Origin: Balneolaceae bacterium
GTDB taxonomy: Bacteria > Bacteroidota > Rhodothermia > Balneolales > Balneolaceae
Direction of reading: 5' to 3'
Assembly: GCA_007123985.1 (NCBI GenBank)
Contig: SLGA01000218.1
Location: 1-9,712 of the forward strand
DNA length: 9,712 nucleotides
Positions 7,389 to 9,712 of the stretch are shown piece by piece. The notes beneath the pieces are model-generated. The model made no database searches. It had not been told where the DNA came from and was given only the letters and a program-made list of their open reading frames with translations. Made by a program: the position numbers and the translations under genes. Position 1 is the first letter of the stretch; each line of letters opens with the position of its first letter.

Positions 7389-7472
7389 CTATCGCCCTGC
7401 AAAAATGGCAACAGCTACAATCAGTAAAATTGCCAGGATGATAACGGTTCGTCGAATGTAGATATGAAGCAT
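7389..7472 (-). CDS. Candidate 27-residue single-helix membrane microprotein
   Basis: A short frame (ATG at 7472, stop at 7389-7391) starts 7 bases after the stop codon of the flavocytochrome gene on the same strand. It encodes MLHIYIRRTV followed by a continuous hydrophobic helix (about residues 9-25) and ends in GR. The two Arg at 7-8 before the helix suggest a cytoplasmic N terminus. Size, topology and tight placement behind a membrane redox enzyme resemble small accessory subunits such as CydX or KdpF, but there is no sequence identity I can claim. Translation could be coupled to the upstream gene because there is no separate ribosome-binding sequence. A random hydrophobic frame of this length is possible, so this is a candidate only. 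Confidence 0.5.
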   Translation of the reverse strand: MLHIYIRRTVIILAILLIVAVAIFAGR

Positions 7473-7479
7473 GGTGAAA

Positions 7480-8808
7480 TCAGACTATGTTAAAGCGTTC
7501 AGAGTGTACCCTGTGAACAGGCACACCCCACTCCCGTAAGGCGCCCTCGGCAACATCCATCATGGGCGGGGGGCCACATACAAAATATTCGCAATCGGAT
7601 ATATCTTCTGGCAGATTTTCACGGATTATTTCCGGAGTAATAAACCCGGTTGGCCCGTCCCATTCCTCTTCAGCATCCTCAAATACATGCACCACGTTTA
7701 GGTTCAGCTCTGCCGCCAGGGCTTTCAGTTCTTCATAAAAAGGGGTTAACTCTTTTGATGGTGTTCCAAATATTACGGTTGTCTTTCGTTGGTCGCCGCG
7801 TTCACGAAGGGTTTGCAGCACACTCATTGTGGGCGTGATGCCAATCCCGCCAACAATAAATACGTTGTGTGTGGCAGAGGTCTCATCCATCGTGAAATTA
7901 CCGTATGGACCCTCTATAAATGCGGTTGACCCAAGTTCAATACTGCCCACCTGCGAAGTAAAGTCGCCCAGCTCTTTGATTGTGAATCGTATCGTATCTT
8001 TCGCCTCGGGTGACGAGGAAATTGTAAAAGGATGCTGCTGAAGTTTAAAAGGTGTTTCCCCAAGAGTTATCCAAACAAACTGACCGGCCTTAAAGTCGAG
8101 GCCGTCATGCCCAACTGGTTCCAGCTCTATACTCCAGGTCTCCTTTACCTCCTCTTTAACAGATACTACTCTGTATGGTTTTTTCCTCATTTGAAGCGGG
8201 CGAAACAGACGATTGTGAAGAAGCATGGAGATGGCAATAACCGACATGCCTACCCAGAGAACCTGTTGCCACAGTTCGCTTATATAAAAACCAACCTGCA
8301 AAATGTGTACGGTACCTACAAATACCACAAAGAGAGCCAAAAAGCCGTGCGATGCCCTCCACCACTCATAAACCAGCCCAATTTTCTCGCGCCAGTATGT
8401 AAAGGCAATTAAACTGCTTCCGGCTACAATCACACCGGAAAGCGCAATGGCACGGGGCAGGTTAACAGTAGGGTCTAAAAACTTGTGAAACTCCGAATCG
8501 GCCAGAAAAAGCACAATGAAATGTCCCAGAATAAAAAACCAGGAAACGTATCCTGCCTGGCCGTGAAAATTCAGCAGTTCGTCCATGCCGAACGGTGCTC
8601 CGATTTTGCTGTATCGGGCTGTGAGCACAAACTGCAGGCCCATCATGGCAAGGCCTATAAAACCAAGGCCAACACCAAACTCCACCCAAAAGCCGCGGCT
8701 TTCCTCCCGGTGGCCAATAACAGCAAGAACAAGCGGCGCTACAACCAATACGGTAAAAAGCAGCAACCACTTTGCAGAATTTATGATAAAGGCAGAACGG
8801 GTTCGCAT
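7480..8808 (-). CDS. Membrane flavocytochrome: ferric-reductase/NADPH-oxidase-like oxidoreductase
   Basis: This 442-residue protein joins a six-helix ferric-reductase-like membrane domain (about 1-200) to a cytoplasmic ferredoxin-reductase module (about 210-442). The two heme-bearing helices show His82/His96 and His154/His168, each pair 14 residues apart as in NOX/FRE enzymes, so two b hemes stacked across the membrane are expected. The FAD site is QHPFTISSS (258-266). The NAD(P)H site includes GGIGITPTMSVL (320-331) and CGPPPMMDV (411-419). Electrons would pass from cytosolic NAD(P)H through FAD and the hemes to an acceptor outside the inner membrane, such as ferric iron, quinone or oxygen; the acceptor cannot be told from sequence. 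The start at 8808 gives a sensible first membrane helix. The gene is divergent from the outer-membrane protein gene at 8912 and is followed after 7 bases by a 27-residue ORF. Confidence 0.92.
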   Translation of the reverse strand: MRTRSAFIINSAKWLLLFTVLVVAPLVLAVIGHREESRGFWVEFGVGLGFIGLAMMGLQFVLTARYSKIGAPFGMDELLNFHGQAGYVSWFFILGHFIVLFLADSEFHKFLDPTVNLPRAIALSGVIVAGSSLIAFTYWREKIGLVYEWWRASHGFLALFVVFVGTVHILQVGFYISELWQQVLWVGMSVIAISMLLHNRLFRPLQMRKKPYRVVSVKEEVKETWSIELEPVGHDGLDFKAGQFVWITLGETPFKLQQHPFTISSSPEAKDTIRFTIKELGDFTSQVGSIELGSTAFIEGPYGNFTMDETSATHNVFIVGGIGITPTMSVLQTLRERGDQRKTTVIFGTPSKELTPFYEELKALAAELNLNVVHVFEDAEEEWDGPTGFITPEIIRENLPEDISDCEYFVCGPPPMMDVAEGALREWGVPVHRVHSERFNIV

Positions 8809-8911
8809 GGAGTGATTTATATCAGAATTGGTTAGTTAAGAAATGGAATGAATGCATTATTTACAAGACAGATTCCAGAGAATTGAACCCGAAGAATAAA
8901 TATCTTCCTGC

Positions 8912-9367
8912 ATGCTGAAATTTTTTCTGTTCCTGCTTTTCGGTTTTAGCCCTTTTATAAGTGTGGCACAATCTGTAAGTATTGCTCCCTACTCCTTTTC
9001 ATTCTGGGGTTCTATCGATCAAACCTCGCAATTTACCGCAGAGTATAAAATGGCGGGCGTTCACTATTTCCATACATGGGATGATGAGGTGTACAGAACT
9101 TCTACCACAGGGCAGTTTGCCAAAAAAACCAGCTCTTTTGCCGTTTCACTGCTTCCGGTTGATTTTCGCTATGTTCGTTTTGGCGGCATTCTGTTTGCCA
9201 ACCGCTTCCCCATAACCAGCGGTAACCGGATTCATTTTTACCTGGAGCTGAATTTGCCCGTCCGCCGTTTTGATATCAGCTACCGCCACATCAGCAACGG
9301 TTTTAATCTATTCACAACAGATAATCCCGGCCTCGATACTATCGGCCTTCGGTACCGGTTTAATTAG
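8912..9367 (+). CDS. Small outer-membrane barrel, PagL/acyloxyacyl hydrolase-like (putative lipid A deacylase)
   Basis: This 151-residue protein has a signal peptide (1-19/20, ending SVAQ), then alternating hydrophobic/polar segments typical of an eight-strand outer-membrane barrel, ending in an aromatic-rich strand (GLRYRFN). Near the C terminus, SYRHISNG contains His126-x-Ser128-Asn129. This is the signature of PagL lipid A 3-O-deacylases, in which His and Ser are catalytic. It is followed by NPGLD (138-142), also typical of the wider family. The third catalytic residue of Pseudomonas PagL, a Glu 12 residues after the Ser, is not present here; position 140 is Gly, and Asp142 or Asp137 might substitute. 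If active, it would remove an acyl chain from lipid A in the outer leaflet. The start at 8912 gives the complete signal peptide. Its last 8 bases overlap the end of the thioesterase gene on the other strand. Confidence 0.72.
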   Translation: MLKFFLFLLFGFSPFISVAQSVSIAPYSFSFWGSIDQTSQFTAEYKMAGVHYFHTWDDEVYRTSTTGQFAKKTSSFAVSLLPVDFRYVRFGGILFANRFPITSGNRIHFYLELNLPVRRFDISYRHISNGFNLFTTDNPGLDTIGLRYRFN

Positions 9368-9712
9368 GCTTTTCATCCTGTTTCAGGGCGTCAACCACTT
9401 CCTGCGGCGGACGTATAGGGCGGCCGTTGTTCATAAAAACTCCCGTAACTTTTCCTTTTAATGCGAGCTCATTCCGGGGGATTTTGTAGATATCCTGGTA
9501 AAACACAAACCGCACATTGCCCTCCTGCCGGGCATACATGCGTACTACAAACCGGTCGTCACCCAGCAGCGGGCGTTTGTATTCAAGCTCAACTTTATGG
9601 ACTACCGCATCGGTTCCATTCTCATGCAGCTTATTAAAGTTCAGCCCAATCGATTTTAAGAATTCGTGGCGGGCATGTTCCAGGTAGTGTTGATACACTG
9701 AATTGTTCACCA
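9360..9712 (-). CDS. Hot-dog acyl-CoA thioesterase, 4HBT/YbgC-FadM type (partial, N terminus outside window)
   Basis: About 117 residues of a thioesterase of the 4-hydroxybenzoyl-CoA thioesterase class are visible, with the start beyond the right edge. The first visible residues, VNNSVYQHYLEHARHEFL, match the family segment that directly follows the catalytic Asp (D-x-x-GHVNN-x-x-Y-x-x-Y-x-E-x-AR), so the Asp itself lies just outside. A GTG at 9710 could be read as a start, but it is the Val of this motif and should be treated as internal. The remaining sequence gives the expected hot-dog strands (VHKVELEYKRPLLGDD, then VRFVFYQDIYK) and a short polar tail. Such enzymes are cytoplasmic and hydrolyse acyl-CoA thioesters; the substrate cannot be read from sequence. 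Its stop codon lies inside the last codons of the convergent barrel gene. Confidence 0.88.
   Translation of the reverse strand, partial: VNNSVYQHYLEHARHEFLKSIGLNFNKLHENGTDAVVHKVELEYKRPLLGDDRFVVRMYARQEGNVRFVFYQDIYKIPRNELALKGKVTGVFMNNGRPIRPPQEVVDALKQDEKPN

Noticed and set aside
9360..9710. Complete thioesterase starting at GTG 9710
   Set aside because: That codon is the Val of the conserved VNN motif; the catalytic Asp region must lie upstream, outside the window.

Overview
The window reads as ordinary chromosomal DNA from a Gram-negative bacterium of the Bacteroidota/Balneolota/Rhodothermota side of the tree. A marine or halophilic Balneolaceae-like organism is my best guess, from overall protein character and not from any search. 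Three things point that way. None of the visible start codons has a recognisable Shine-Dalgarno sequence; the leaders are A/T-rich instead. Exported proteins have Bacteroidota-style signal peptides with Gln at or next to the predicted cleavage site. Two lipoproteins and an outer-membrane barrel show a Gram-negative envelope. Base composition looks even, and I see no mobile element, tRNA, rRNA, CRISPR array or prophage gene.

Left part, minus strand (about 1-3047). Reading in the direction of transcription: a small exported helical protein with a C-terminal membrane anchor (2604-3047); an intrinsic terminator (2541-2576); a lipoprotein with a clostripain-like (clan CD) cysteine-peptidase core (1480-2535); a two-domain rhodanese lipoprotein (496-1383); a second intrinsic-type terminator (465-490); and the N-terminal part of an unrecognised helical protein that runs off the window (1-439).

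Middle, plus strand (3239-7349). A P2-type cation-transporting P-type ATPase is followed after 16 bases by gdhA, an NADP-type glutamate dehydrogenase. The pair looks co-transcribed and could join ion homeostasis to glutamate production, either as nitrogen assimilation or as glutamate supply for osmotic balance.

Right part (7389-9712). On the minus strand lies a membrane ferric-reductase/NADPH-oxidase-like flavocytochrome with four heme-ligand histidines. It is followed 7 bases after its stop by a 27-residue single-helix ORF that is probably a real microprotein. Divergently, on the plus strand, is a compact outer-membrane barrel with the His-x-Ser signature of lipid A deacylases (PagL-like). 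It ends in an 8-base tail-to-tail overlap with a partial hot-dog acyl-CoA thioesterase gene on the minus strand.

I found no convincing large undescribed system. The most notable items are the 27-aa ORF behind the flavocytochrome, the peptidase lipoprotein with its anchored neighbour and intervening terminator, and the ATPase-gdhA pairing.
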